DNA from: Bacteroidales bacterium
GTDB lineage: Bacteria > Bacteroidota > Bacteroidia > Bacteroidales > F082
Direction: 5' to 3'
Length of the DNA: 5,799 nt
Assembly (NCBI GenBank): GCA_900771045.1
Contig: CAAGMM010000061.1
Span: 1-5,799 of the forward strand
In this document: one piece after another, positions 5,638 to 5,799 of the stretch
Numbering within the stretch: position 1 is the first letter of the stretch
Layout: each line of letters starts with the position of its first letter
Notes under the pieces: generated by a model
Database searches by the model: none
Seen by the model: the letters and a program-made list of their open reading frames with translations, nothing else
Told to the model about the DNA's origin: nothing
Position numbers and translations under genes: made by a program

Positions 5638-5799
5638 TTAATTTATCAGCACCTCGTCGCAGAAGATCCAGCATGGCTGTCCGACACCGCGATGCCACGC
5701 CGGGTTGACTTTGAGCGATTCGGCCTTGACGCGCACATAACGCGCCCGCTGACGCAGATTAGGGAAATCGAAGCTTACGAGCTTGCAAACGGCCAACAA
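5638..5799 (-). CDS. C-terminal end of a probable GH20 beta-N-acetylhexosaminidase
   Basis: Only the last 53 codons are in the window; the stop is TAA at 5638-5640 and the frame is open to the edge. The end contains RARYVRVKAESLKVNPAWHR followed by GVGQPCWIFCDEVLIN. This pattern of a YVRVKA beta strand, a P-x-W-H turn, a short glycine segment and a W-I-F-x-D-E strand is what I know from the extreme C-terminus of Bacteroidota GH20 beta-hexosaminidases, where a F5/8-type (discoidin-like) beta-sandwich follows the catalytic barrel. Such enzymes remove terminal GlcNAc or GalNAc from glycans, usually in the periplasm. The fragment has no catalytic residues, so another carbohydrate-active enzyme with the same terminal domain is possible. 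Its 3' end faces the M64 gene with no room for a separate terminator. Confidence 0.55.
   Translation of the reverse strand: MLAVCKLVSFDFPNLRQRARYVRVKAESLKVNPAWHRGVGQPCWIFCDEVLIN

Noticed and set aside
1..5799. A novel defence, mobile or biosynthetic system
   Set aside because: All substantial genes belong to known housekeeping or secreted-enzyme families, with no transposase, integrase, toxin-antitoxin pair or unexplained gene cluster.

Overview
The window looks like chromosomal DNA of a Bacteroidota bacterium, most likely a gut- or host-associated Bacteroidales. Four things point there. The coding starts have A/T-rich leaders without a Shine-Dalgarno sequence. Exact copies of the Bacteroidota -7 promoter element TAnnTTTG sit in front of three transcription units. 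The gene order acpP-fabF-rnc is typical of the phylum. The secreted M64 (IgA-peptidase family) metalloprotease and the tail of a probable GH20-type hexosaminidase are both common in gut Bacteroidota.

Positions 1-2684, minus strand, hold a compact operon that reads right to left: acpP (acyl carrier protein), fabF (3-oxoacyl-ACP synthase II), rnc (RNase III), then a small protein cut by the window edge that resembles the Bacteroidota IPExxxVDY family. The gaps are 2, 22 and 1 bases, so the genes are almost certainly co-transcribed and partly translationally coupled. AcpP carries the acyl chains that FabF elongates. RNase III is a long-standing genomic neighbour rather than a pathway partner.

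Positions 2685-2878 are the AT-rich control region of that operon. It holds a TAATTTTG -7 element, two CTCT-N5-AGAG inverted repeats 26 bp apart at and just after the predicted transcription start, a 22-bp-period direct repeat upstream, and a second short direct repeat next to the end of the preceding gene. This is the most interesting non-coding structure in the window.

Positions 2879-4207, minus strand, encode an RsuA/RluB-type rRNA pseudouridine synthase with a disordered Arg/Asp/Gly/Phe-rich N-terminal extension of about 200 residues. Positions 4208-4350 are a divergent promoter region with one TAnnTTTG element facing each way. Positions 4351-5622, plus strand, encode the secreted M64 peptidase. 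It converges on the C-terminal end of a minus-strand gene (5638-5799) whose last 53 residues look like the end of a GH20 beta-hexosaminidase.

I see no RNA genes, insertion sequences, CRISPR arrays or phage genes. The window is mostly conserved housekeeping DNA. I did not find a convincing new multi-gene system. The best leads are the acpP control region and the low-complexity extension of the pseudouridine synthase.
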